Assembly: GCA_019239585.1 (NCBI GenBank)
Contig: JAFAZU010000232.1
Location: forward strand, 1-11,813
Length of the DNA stretch: 11,813 bases
From: Acidobacteriaceae bacterium
GTDB taxonomy: Bacteria > Acidobacteriota > Terriglobia > Bryobacterales > Bryobacteraceae
Direction: 5' to 3'
The notes beneath the pieces are model-generated. The model ran no database searches, was not told the origin of the DNA, and saw nothing but the letters and a program-made list of their open reading frames with translations. Both the position numbers and the translations under genes were made by a program. How positions within the stretch are numbered: the stretch's first letter is position 1; every line of letters starts with the position of its first letter. This document shows positions 1 through 6,518 of this stretch, piece by piece.

Positions 1-910
1 CCACTTGACGCACGTGGTCAATATGGGCAACGACGTCGTCGAGCGTGGCGCGTACCGGAGCGTCTTTAGGCGCGTCCGCTGCTTTTTGCGAGATGAAACC
101 GCAGTTGATGTTGATCTGAATCACGCCGCCTTTCTTCGCGAGCGCCCGGATCATGTCATCGGTCATGTTACGCGGCGCATTTGTTACCGCGCGGCAGGAA
201 GAATGAGACGCAATAATAGGTGCTTGGCTGGTTTCGAGGGCATCATAGAAAGTCTTGTCGGCCACATGCGAGATATCCACCATCATGCCGAGCCGGTTCA
301 TCTCGTGAACAATGTCCTTGCCCAACTGCGTGAGCCCGTTGTGATGCTGAACTTTGTCGTTATTAATATCGCCGGAAGAATCCGCCCAGCTATTCGTGTT
401 CCAGTGCGTCAGGGTCATATACCGGATGCCCAGTCGATAGTAGTCACGGAGCAGGCGCGGGCTATCCTCAATGGCATGTCCTCCTTCCATGCCCATAAGC
501 GCCGCGATCTTACCCTCCCGATGCGCGCGTTCAATATCGGCAGCGGTAAAAGCCTGCATGAATTCATTCGGGTAACGGTCAATAATGTCGTGCTGCACCG
601 TGTCGATCATCTGGAGAGCGCGATTGGCGGAGTGATTGCCCTCCACATAAGTAGCGGCTACATACACGGAAAAGAAAACGGCCCCGACGCCGCCTTGCCG
701 CAAGCGCGGAATATCCGTGTGATTCTTGGGAGCGTTCGCAATATCAGCGCCGTTGACCGTGAAACTGGGAATATCGTTATGCGTGTCGATCAGGATGGCG
801 GACTTTCTGATCTTTTCGACTTCGGAATCGAGGTTTGTGCCGTTCGGCGAAAGGGAAAGCAAAGTGGCGGAGGCTCCGAGCGCAACGGTGGCAATTAATT
901 TGCAGAACAA
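1..910 (-). CDS. Exported M19 membrane dipeptidase (renal dipeptidase family), 3' end off the window
   Basis: Zinc dipeptidase of peptidase family M19, predicted to be exported and to cleave dipeptides outside the cytoplasm. About 303 codons are present; the C-terminus lies beyond position 1. The family's zinc ligands are visible: HxD in DTHNDIP (H44, D46), E142 in GMEGGH, H215 in DISHV and H236 in ASHSS, followed by R240. The spacing E142 to H215 to H236 (73 and 21 residues) fits the family pattern as I recall it from the human renal enzyme. A hydrophobic N-terminal stretch (about residues 4-19) looks like a signal peptide. The start is uncertain: no ATG and no clear ribosome site occur. TTG at 910 gives the tidiest signal peptide; TTG at 925 is the alternative. 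It diverges from the MauE-thioredoxin gene with 25 bp between the starts. Family assignment is firm, the start is not. Confidence 0.9.
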   Translation of the reverse strand, partial: MFCKLIATVALGASATLLSLSPNGTNLDSEVEKIRKSAILIDTHNDIPSFTVNGADIANAPKNHTDIPRLRQGGVGAVFFSVYVAATYVEGNHSANRALQMIDTVQHDIIDRYPNEFMQAFTAADIERAHREGKIAALMGMEGGHAIEDSPRLLRDYYRLGIRYMTLTHWNTNSWADSSGDINNDKVQHHNGLTQLGKDIVHEMNRLGMMVDISHVADKTFYDALETSQAPIIASHSSCRAVTNAPRNMTDDMIRALAKKGGVIQININCGFISQKAADAPKDAPVRATLDDVVAHIDHVRQV

Positions 911-935
911 GAGTTCAGAATACAATGGAAGAAAT

Positions 936-1820
936 ATGGAGGCGAACTGGAAGCGGACAATTGCTGCGATAGCGGCCGTTGCTCTGGCTATTATTTTTCT
1001 TGTTTCCGGGGGCTGGAAGGTGTTGCAGCCATTCCAGACCGGAGAGCTTTTAGAACAGGCGCAGGTGCCCGCCGGCTTTGGCACGATCGGCGCGGCAGCT
1101 TTGGGAACGGTGGAATTGTTTGCGGCATTTCTGCTGCTCGCGCCACGTTATCGGAAATGGGGCGGATTGCTAGGTTCGGCGCTGCTGCTCTTCTTTATCG
1201 GCTGGATTGCGTTCTATTACAACAAACTCGTCGGACATGAGTGCAGTTGTTTTCCGATTATCAAGCGATCAGTTGGTCCAGGGTTTTTCGTCAGTGACGG
1301 CATTATGCTGTTGTTGGGCATTGTGGCCTGGGCTTGGTCGCGAAAGGTCACAAATTTCCGCGTGCCTCCCATTGCTTTCAGCGCGCTCGTTTTCCTGGCT
1401 GGCATCAGCTTCGGCGTAAACGCGGCGGCGCGGCACAATGTGCAAGTGCCTAATCCCGTGGTCGTGGACGGAAAACCAGCGGACCTGACGAACGGCAAGG
1501 TTTTTCTTTTCTTCTATGACCCTTATTGCTCGCATTGCGATGCGGCCTCAAAGTTTATGTCTAAGCTTAATTGGGACGACACGCGGATTGTCGCGATACC
1601 CACGAACGACCCAAGATTCGCCGCCGATTTTCTACGGGACACAAAGCTGAAAGCGGGAACCAGTCTGGAAACCGCCAAACTGCGGAAAGCCTTCCCGTTC
1701 GTCGATCCACCTTATGGTGTGGCGCTAGTCGATGGTCAAGTGAAAAAAACTTTTCCGCAGACTCAATTCAACGCTCCCTTACCCGCGCCGGACCTGAAGC
1801 AGCTAGGATTTGTGAAGTAG
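936..1820 (+). CDS. MauE/DoxX-like membrane protein fused to a thioredoxin-like domain
   Basis: A 294-residue protein with five predicted membrane helices (about residues 8-25, 50-70, 77-97, 118-137, 145-163), then a soluble domain from about 175 to the end. The helix part resembles the MauE/DoxX-like family and carries its typical Cys pair in HECSCF (C103, C105) on the loop after helix 3. The soluble part has a thioredoxin-like active site, YCSHC (C198, C201). Positive residues at the N-terminus and after helix 4 predict N-in, C-out topology, so both Cys pairs would face the periplasm. The likely role is to pass electrons or disulfides between the membrane and periplasmic thioredoxins. ATG 936 was chosen because GGAAG lies about 5 nt upstream and the hydrophobic N-terminus follows at once; the frame stays open further upstream without coding character. 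A second thiol-redox gene follows at 2081. The exact partner is unknown. Confidence 0.82.
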   Translation: MEANWKRTIAAIAAVALAIIFLVSGGWKVLQPFQTGELLEQAQVPAGFGTIGAAALGTVELFAAFLLLAPRYRKWGGLLGSALLLFFIGWIAFYYNKLVGHECSCFPIIKRSVGPGFFVSDGIMLLLGIVAWAWSRKVTNFRVPPIAFSALVFLAGISFGVNAAARHNVQVPNPVVVDGKPADLTNGKVFLFFYDPYCSHCDAASKFMSKLNWDDTRIVAIPTNDPRFAADFLRDTKLKAGTSLETAKLRKAFPFVDPPYGVALVDGQVKKTFPQTQFNAPLPAPDLKQLGFVK

Positions 1821-1852
1821 TGGTCAATACTGGAACAGCTACTCGAACTCAG

Positions 1853-1871
1853 GAGACTGGCACACAGTCTC
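1853..1871 (+). repeat. 7-bp perfect inverted repeat, possible hairpin after the MauE-thioredoxin gene
   Basis: GAGACTG and CAGTCTC flank a 5-nt loop, 32 nt after the stop codon of the upstream gene. There is no T-run behind it, so it is not a classical intrinsic terminator. It could stabilise the 3' end of the message or be chance. Confidence 0.35.
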
Positions 1872-1993
1872 ACGAGACGGTAGTGTAAGTTCTATTCCAC
1901 CCAAAGGTGCAAAACGGCGTTGAATGGCATCAGCAAGATTTATTTCTGGTGAGGAAGTGGAAGCCGGGTTTGTTTGTAAATCTTCGCTGATTC

Positions 1994-2010
1994 CTTCAGT
2001 TGCTTCAGTT
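1994..2010 (+). repeat. Short tandem repeat, period 9
   Basis: CTTCAGTT occurs twice, separated by a single G, about 70 bp upstream of the 2081 start codon. Two copies in helical near-phase can be protein-binding sites, but this may be chance. Confidence 0.3.
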
Positions 2011-2040
2011 TTGGATGTTTCGTCCACACCACCATTGTTA

Positions 2041-2067
2041 CAGTATGGAAGAAGCGACTCCATACTG
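2041..2067 (+). promoter_or_regulatory. Perfect 9-bp inverted repeat directly before the ribosome-binding site
   Basis: CAGTATGGA (2041-2049) and TCCATACTG (2059-2067) are exact reverse complements around a 9-nt loop. The next bases, AGGAGG (2068-2073), are the SD of the gene starting at 2081. As DNA it is a dyad with half-sites 18 bp apart, fitting a dimeric repressor. As RNA it is a 9-bp hairpin abutting the ribosome site. Which form is used cannot be told from the sequence. Confidence 0.5.
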
Positions 2068-2080
2068 AGGAGGTTTGAAT

Positions 2081-3211
2081 ATGTGGCGTTTTTTGGCGGT
2101 CTTGCTTCTGATCGGGAATGTTTTCGCCGACGAGGCTCACACAACTCTCCCTCTTGGTTCGCCTGCTCCTGACTTCTCACTATTGGGCATCGACGGGAAA
2201 ACTCACAAACTAAGTGATTACTCCTCGGCCAAAGTTCTCGTTATCGTCTTTACCTGTAATCACTGCCCCACGGCGCAACTTTATGAGAGTCGCATCAAAA
2301 AGTTGGCAGACGATTACAACGGCAAAGGCGTCTCGCTGGTCGCCATCCAGCCTAATAATCCCACTGCGATTCGGCTCGACGAACTAGGCTATACCGATGT
2401 CAGCGATAGCTTCGATGACATGAAGATTCGGGCCGCTTACCGCCATTTCAACCTTCCTTATCTTTACGACGGAGACACACAAACGGCAGCCAACGCTTAT
2501 GGCCCTAAAGCGACGCCCCACGTGTTTATTTTTGACAGTGAGCGAAAGCTTCGCTATGAAGGCCGTGTTGATAACAGCCAGCGCGAGTCGCTCGTGAAAA
2601 CGCAGGACGCCCGAAATGCGATTGATGCGCTGTTGGCGGGAAAGCCTGTTCCAGTGGCGCACACTGGTGTGTTTGGATGCTCAACAAAGTGGATTTCCAA
2701 ACAAGCCGGACGCGCGGAAGCGGACAGGAAAATTGAAGCGGAGCCCGTCAACCTGGAGCTTGCTACAGCAGATGATCTCAAAAAGTTGCGCTCCAATCCG
2801 ACCGGCAAGGTCCTGCTTGTCAATTTCTGGGCGACATGGTGCGGCCCCTGTGTTCATGAATTTCCAGAGCTGGAGAACACTTATCGCATGTACCGCCTGC
2901 GTGACTTCGATATGGTGATGGTTTCCAGCAACATGCCTGACGAGAAAGCCGGAGTCCTGAAGGCGCTGCAGAAGCAACACGCCTCCAGCCGCAATCTGCT
3001 ATTCGGATCAGATGACACGTATGCTATGCAGGCCGCTTTCGATCCTAAATGGGAAGCGGGCGTGCCCTACACCGTCCTGTTATCGCCGGATGGAAAAGTT
3101 CTGTATCAGGAACAGGGCGAGGTGGATATTTTAAAGCTGCGGCGCGTGATCCTAGCAAATCTTCCTGATCCGGATTACATCGGCCATCGCGCCTATTGGA
3201 ATACAAAGTAG
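2081..3211 (+). CDS. Secreted protein with two thioredoxin-fold domains (redoxin + TlpA-like)
   Basis: A 376-residue exported thiol-redox protein. Residues 1-16 are a short signal peptide ending near FADEA. Domain 1 (about 24-200) is AhpC/TSA-redoxin-like with a CNHC site (C59, C62), a cis-proline region at ATPHV (P146) and the FGCSTKW segment (C200) that such redoxins often carry. Domain 2 (about 225-362) is TlpA/ResA-like with the classical WCGPC site (C254, C257) and GVPYT (P329). Both active sites are intact. It would act in the periplasm as a thiol-disulfide reductase or peroxide-linked reductase. ATG 2081 is preferred over the in-frame TTG 2075 because AGGAGG at 2068-2073 leaves a 7-nt gap to it. 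Its neighbour upstream is a membrane protein with another thioredoxin-like domain, a plausible electron donor or acceptor. A perfect inverted repeat precedes the ribosome site. Confidence 0.88.
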   Translation: MWRFLAVLLLIGNVFADEAHTTLPLGSPAPDFSLLGIDGKTHKLSDYSSAKVLVIVFTCNHCPTAQLYESRIKKLADDYNGKGVSLVAIQPNNPTAIRLDELGYTDVSDSFDDMKIRAAYRHFNLPYLYDGDTQTAANAYGPKATPHVFIFDSERKLRYEGRVDNSQRESLVKTQDARNAIDALLAGKPVPVAHTGVFGCSTKWISKQAGRAEADRKIEAEPVNLELATADDLKKLRSNPTGKVLLVNFWATWCGPCVHEFPELENTYRMYRLRDFDMVMVSSNMPDEKAGVLKALQKQHASSRNLLFGSDDTYAMQAAFDPKWEAGVPYTVLLSPDGKVLYQEQGEVDILKLRRVILANLPDPDYIGHRAYWNTK

Positions 3212-3258
3212 ATTCAAGACACCCGTAACGGGATGGAAGCGCGTTGGTCTTTAAGTGT

Positions 3259-4416
3259 ATGGATACAGTAAAGGCAGAGTTGGCCGAACTCCAGACGTTG
3301 AAAGATTTAAAACCGATGCTGGGGAGTGAAGGGCCTTGTTTAAGCATTTACATGTCACTAAGTACCGCGCCCGCCGCGCAAGGCGCAAAAACAAATGCGC
3401 TGCACTGGAAAGAGGTGCTGGGCGAGCTTCAGGGCCGTATCGAGAAGTGGGGAGCGGAAGGACAAGAGTTGCTCCGATCCGTGTCGGATTGGGACGGAAT
3501 TATTGACAGCGTGGAAGGGAAGGGCAAGTCGATTGCGGTTTTCCGGTCCAAGGACATCTTTCAAATTGTCTTCTTGCAGGATGAAACCGCAAGCCGGGCT
3601 GAAACTGGCCCGGAGTTTTATATCCGGCCGTTGCTGCCGGAACTGACGAAAGATAAGCTGTTTTATATTTTGGCGCTGAGCCAGAACGATGTCCGGATGC
3701 TTCGCTGCACGCTAACCAGCTCTGAAGAAGTCCCTCTCGGTGGGGGAGTGAAGACCAGCTTTGGTGATTACCAGGACATGCAGAAGCCGGACCATAACGA
3801 TAAAAACCGTGCTTCGCCGGGACCGTCATCAGGAAGCTCTAAAGGCATCATGCAGGGAACCAGCACGGATGCCGAGGCGCGGGATGAATACCTAACTCAC
3901 TTTTACAAGCAAATCGGGTTGGGCGTATTTGAAGCTCTGCGCGGGAAAACGGAACCTGTGGTCCCGGTCGGAGTCGATTACGAGCTTGCGCTGTTCCGGC
4001 GAGTCAACTCTTATCCGCACTTGTCGGAAGAAAGCGTGCACGGCGCGCCCAACGGTCTCAAGGCGGGCGAGATGCACGCGCGCGCTATCGAAGCCCTAAC
4101 GAAGGACTATGAAAGCAAGCTGGATAAAGCCTTGGCCGAGTACGACCATAAAGTAGGCGGTGGCGCATCAAACCGGCTGAAGGATGTTGTCACGGCAGCA
4201 CACGACGGACGGGTGCTGACATTAATCGTGTCCGATTCGCTGACGCCTACCGGCACGTTTGATGAGGCTACCAATCAGGCAATTGGAGGCAAAGGCGATC
4301 AGGATTTGGTCAACGACGCGGCTGTGCAAACCATCCTGCACGCTGGCAACGTACTGGTCGCGCCGAACAGCAAGATGCCTAACGGGTCTCCAGTAGCGGC
4401 AATTTTCCGCTGGTAG
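3259..4416 (+). CDS. baeRF-type (bacterial archaeo-eukaryotic release factor-like) protein
   Basis: A soluble protein of 385 residues resembling the baeRF group, probably baeRF3: bacterial relatives of the eRF1 fold thought to act on or sense ribosomes, with no settled function. Family-like segments are CLSIYMSLS (27-35), SIAVFRSKDIFQIVFL (91-106), FYILALSQNDVRML (135-148), PVGVDYELALFRRVNSYPHL (236-255) and an acidic/basic helical stretch around 270-310. Residues 185-200 form a Ser/Gly/Pro-rich linker between the N-terminal and central parts. No GGQ peptide-release motif is visible; baeRF members commonly lack it. There are two start choices: ATG 3259 with only a weak ribosome site, or TTG 3244 with GGAAG 4 nt upstream, adding five residues. 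The gene follows the double-thioredoxin gene by 47 bp and may be cotranscribed with it. It ends tail to tail with the minus-strand gene, 3 bp apart. Confidence 0.75.
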   Translation: MDTVKAELAELQTLKDLKPMLGSEGPCLSIYMSLSTAPAAQGAKTNALHWKEVLGELQGRIEKWGAEGQELLRSVSDWDGIIDSVEGKGKSIAVFRSKDIFQIVFLQDETASRAETGPEFYIRPLLPELTKDKLFYILALSQNDVRMLRCTLTSSEEVPLGGGVKTSFGDYQDMQKPDHNDKNRASPGPSSGSSKGIMQGTSTDAEARDEYLTHFYKQIGLGVFEALRGKTEPVVPVGVDYELALFRRVNSYPHLSEESVHGAPNGLKAGEMHARAIEALTKDYESKLDKALAEYDHKVGGGASNRLKDVVTAAHDGRVLTLIVSDSLTPTGTFDEATNQAIGGKGDQDLVNDAAVQTILHAGNVLVAPNSKMPNGSPVAAIFRW

Positions 4417-4419
4417 CAG

Positions 4420-6231
4420 TTACTGTTCCACCGTGACACCAGCGCGCGCGAAAAGCTGCTGAAGCTCGTCGGAGGAGATAAACGGAAGCTGAATCTGCTT
4501 TCTTTCATTCTCCTTCACTTCTACATCCGTTCCTTTTTGCTCAAGCGGCTTGAGAACATCGGGATTTTGAGTCTGCTCGGAGTCGATCGCTTCGAGGGCG
4601 TAAGCGCGGTAATGTCCCGGCGGGACTCCAGTCATGCTGAAGCTTCCGTCGAGGTTCGTGTTGCCGAAACGAACGCCGGAACCGTCTGCGTTCAGCACAT
4701 CCGGCACCAGCAGAATTTGAGCCGAAGGCGCGCTTTGGGTTGTATTTGTGCCGTTCTGCGCCTGCTGTATCGTCCCATCCACTTCTCCCGGACCGTAACG
4801 GTACACAACCTCGATCTCGCCGCCTGCTCCGCCGCTCAAATCCAATTCCTTACCTAAGACTTCATTCGCCCCGTAACGAATCGACTTCAAGTAAGTCCCC
4901 TTGGGAGCATTGGCCTGCACAAAATATTTGCCGGGACTGATATTGTCCAAAGTGAAGCTGCCGTCTTTGGCTACCTTTGCATTCGGCGGCGGTCCCATCA
5001 TCCTGGCAAAATCAGAAGGCGAGAGGCTGATATGAATGTTGGCTACATCGACTGTCGAAGCATTCGCTTGCGGTGTGCCTTCCAGCTTTACTACTCCACG
5101 CATGGAACCCGGTGTTTGGAGCGCGAGCACCACGCCGTTGACATCTCCCGCGCCGACGTCAACATCCTGATGACCGGCGCTGCGAATGCGGCCTGACATG
5201 ATGAAATAGTTCAGCGTATAAGAGCCGGGCGCAATGCCGGGGATATCAAAACTGCCGTCCGGCTTGATGTTGGATGCGCCGCCAAAAAAGGCGAAAGACT
5301 GTTCATCGCGTTGGCTGACGTTGATCGAAGCATGCTCCGTGGAGCCCTCGGGGATGTTGCCGACCACCTTGCCGCGTATGTGATACGTTTGCGCGGATTG
5401 CATGCGAATATCCATTCCCGTCATATCCTGGCCCGCTTTGATTTCGATAGGCGTCGCGCCAGGCAGCGCGGTCGTGCCGGGATAATAGGTGCGAACCGGA
5501 CGGATATCCGGCTTGCCGGGGGCTAGAGGCAGCTCCTGCATACCCGCATAACTCTTTGGGAACTGTTGTGCTGACAAATAATACTTACCCGGCGACAGAT
5601 TGGCAATACGATACTCGCCGAGATCGTTAATCTGTCCGCCATTCGCCGGCATGTAACGGGGCTTGCCTCGCATCCAGGTTTGCTTGATCACTTGAATCAT
5701 CCCGCCCGAAATCGGATCACCATCCTCGTCGGTTACCTTGCCTGTAACAACCGCCTGAGGAGTAAGACTCAACGTCACATCGGTCAACTGCTGGCCGGGA
5801 TTGAGCGTCAAGGTTGTGCCGGGTTGATTAGGTCGTTTCGCGCCGTAACTGGAATGGATAAAACCGGATTTGTTGCCCGACAGCTTGTACTGACCCGGCT
5901 CAATTCCTTCGATGCGAAACGTGCCGTCGTTTTCGGATGATGCCGAATAGCCTTGCTGATTCGGGGCGCCGTTCACCCACATCATAGCGGTCCCGCTCTC
6001 ACCAGGGCGGCTGACCGTCAGGCTTAAATTTGCTTTCTTGACCGGCTCGCCCGTGAGCGCATTAGTCACATGACCGGCAAGAACGCATCGTTTCTCGGGC
6101 GGGGTATTGCTCACGGGCGGTGCGAGCTGGCCACCGGCTGGACCGGAACCAGCAACCCCGGCTCCTTGCGCAGCGAGGGTCACAGCGAAACACAAGCAAA
6201 GGAGCAAATTCCTGGCGAAACAAGCCAACAT
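4420..6231 (-). CDS. Secreted protein with five carboxypeptidase-regulatory-like repeats
   Basis: An exported 603-residue protein made almost entirely of beta-sandwich repeats of the carboxypeptidase-regulatory-like (CarboxypepD_reg/SdrD B-like) kind, common as large surface proteins in Acidobacteriota. A signal peptide covers about residues 1-22 (hydrophobic, ending LAAQG). Five copies of a strand motif close the repeats: DGTFRIEGIEPGQYKL (102-117), LGEYRIANLSPGKYYL (204-219), DGSFDIPGIAPGSYTL (325-340), DGSFTLDNISPGKYFV (423-438) and DGSFSMTGVPPGHYRA (528-543). There is no catalytic domain, TonB-dependent beta-barrel or membrane anchor. The role is unknown; binding of polymers or other cell-surface proteins is a guess. 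ATG 6231 is chosen over the in-frame TTG 6249 because GGAGGTG lies 5 nt before it and the signal peptide starts there. It sits 27 nt behind the OB-fold gene and may be read with the thiolase pair. Confidence 0.85.
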   Translation of the reverse strand: MLACFARNLLLCLCFAVTLAAQGAGVAGSGPAGGQLAPPVSNTPPEKRCVLAGHVTNALTGEPVKKANLSLTVSRPGESGTAMMWVNGAPNQQGYSASSENDGTFRIEGIEPGQYKLSGNKSGFIHSSYGAKRPNQPGTTLTLNPGQQLTDVTLSLTPQAVVTGKVTDEDGDPISGGMIQVIKQTWMRGKPRYMPANGGQINDLGEYRIANLSPGKYYLSAQQFPKSYAGMQELPLAPGKPDIRPVRTYYPGTTALPGATPIEIKAGQDMTGMDIRMQSAQTYHIRGKVVGNIPEGSTEHASINVSQRDEQSFAFFGGASNIKPDGSFDIPGIAPGSYTLNYFIMSGRIRSAGHQDVDVGAGDVNGVVLALQTPGSMRGVVKLEGTPQANASTVDVANIHISLSPSDFARMMGPPPNAKVAKDGSFTLDNISPGKYFVQANAPKGTYLKSIRYGANEVLGKELDLSGGAGGEIEVVYRYGPGEVDGTIQQAQNGTNTTQSAPSAQILLVPDVLNADGSGVRFGNTNLDGSFSMTGVPPGHYRAYALEAIDSEQTQNPDVLKPLEQKGTDVEVKENERKQIQLPFISSDELQQLFARAGVTVEQ

Positions 6232-6258
6232 ACAGGCACCTCCGAGCAACCAGTTTAT

Positions 6259-6516
6259 TTAGACGAGCGGGCGGGGCATTTCGGTTGCTTCCGATAAAGC
6301 GGCTGTCTTTCGAAAATAGGAAACGCCGTCCCGCTCCTCGACAAACTCGACGCGGTCGCCGACGCAAGCGCGGTCCGCCGTCTCCCTTCCTAGAATCCGC
6401 ACGGTCCGCCGTTCTCCATTTTCAAGATGGACAATGGCAAGCTGGTAAGGCGCATCCGCCGCATACTGCGCAGGCGCAGCATGCACAACCGTTTCCGTGT
6501 AAACAATGCCCTTCAT
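6259..6516 (-). CDS. OB-fold (DUF35-type) partner of the thiolase, without zinc ribbon
   Basis: An 85-residue protein matching the OB-fold half of DUF35/ChsH2-type acyl-CoA-binding partners. Recognisable are GIVYTETVVHAAP (3-15), the APYQLAIVHLENGERRTVRIL strand pair (23-43) and VGDRVEFVEERDGVSYFRK near the C-terminus. Full-length family members carry an N-terminal rubredoxin-like zinc ribbon with four Cys; here that part is absent and only one Cys remains. Such proteins form complexes with SCP-x-type thiolases and help hand over acyl-CoA substrates. The start codon lies 2 nt after the thiolase stop codon, so translational coupling is likely; that spacing decides ATG 6516 over an upstream in-frame start inside the thiolase gene. 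The family call is good; the consequence of the missing ribbon is unknown. Confidence 0.8.
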   Translation of the reverse strand: MKGIVYTETVVHAAPAQYAADAPYQLAIVHLENGERRTVRILGRETADRACVGDRVEFVEERDGVSYFRKTAALSEATEMPRPLV

Positions 6517-6518
6517 AA

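Larger units (their letters stand above)
1821..2080 (+). other. 260-bp intergenic region between the two thiol-redox genes
   Basis: I find no convincing gene here on either strand. It holds a short perfect inverted repeat (1853-1871), a 9-bp tandem repeat (1994-2010, CTTCAGTT twice), a longer perfect inverted repeat (2041-2067) and the AGGAGG ribosome site (2068-2073) of the next gene. Its size suggests that the downstream gene has its own promoter, but no clear -35/-10 pair could be picked out. Confidence 0.6.

Noticed and set aside
5..898. Long open frame on the plus strand (297 codons)
   Set aside because: It lies exactly antisense to the M19 dipeptidase, whose zinc-ligand motifs are clear. 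The plus-strand translation is Arg/His/Val-rich with no recognisable domain, so it is a shadow.
899..926. Promoter-like TTTGCA with TACAAT 16 bp downstream
   Set aside because: Transcription would start at about 933, after the GGAAG ribosome site and nearly at the start codon of the gene at 936, so it does not fit that gene.
1839..2180. Open frame of 113 codons on the minus strand in the intergenic region, with further short frames beside it
   Set aside because: It overlaps the start of the double-thioredoxin gene, has no ribosome site and no recognisable family, and its composition looks non-coding.
4395..4411. AGCGG/CCGCT inverted repeat near the convergent gene ends, possible shared terminator
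   Set aside because: Only five base pairs, located inside the last codons of the baeRF gene, and no T-run follows on either strand.
6120..6518. Open frame of 132 codons on the plus strand
   Set aside because: It is antisense to the OB-fold gene and to the start of the repeat protein; low-complexity Arg/Pro-rich translation without support.
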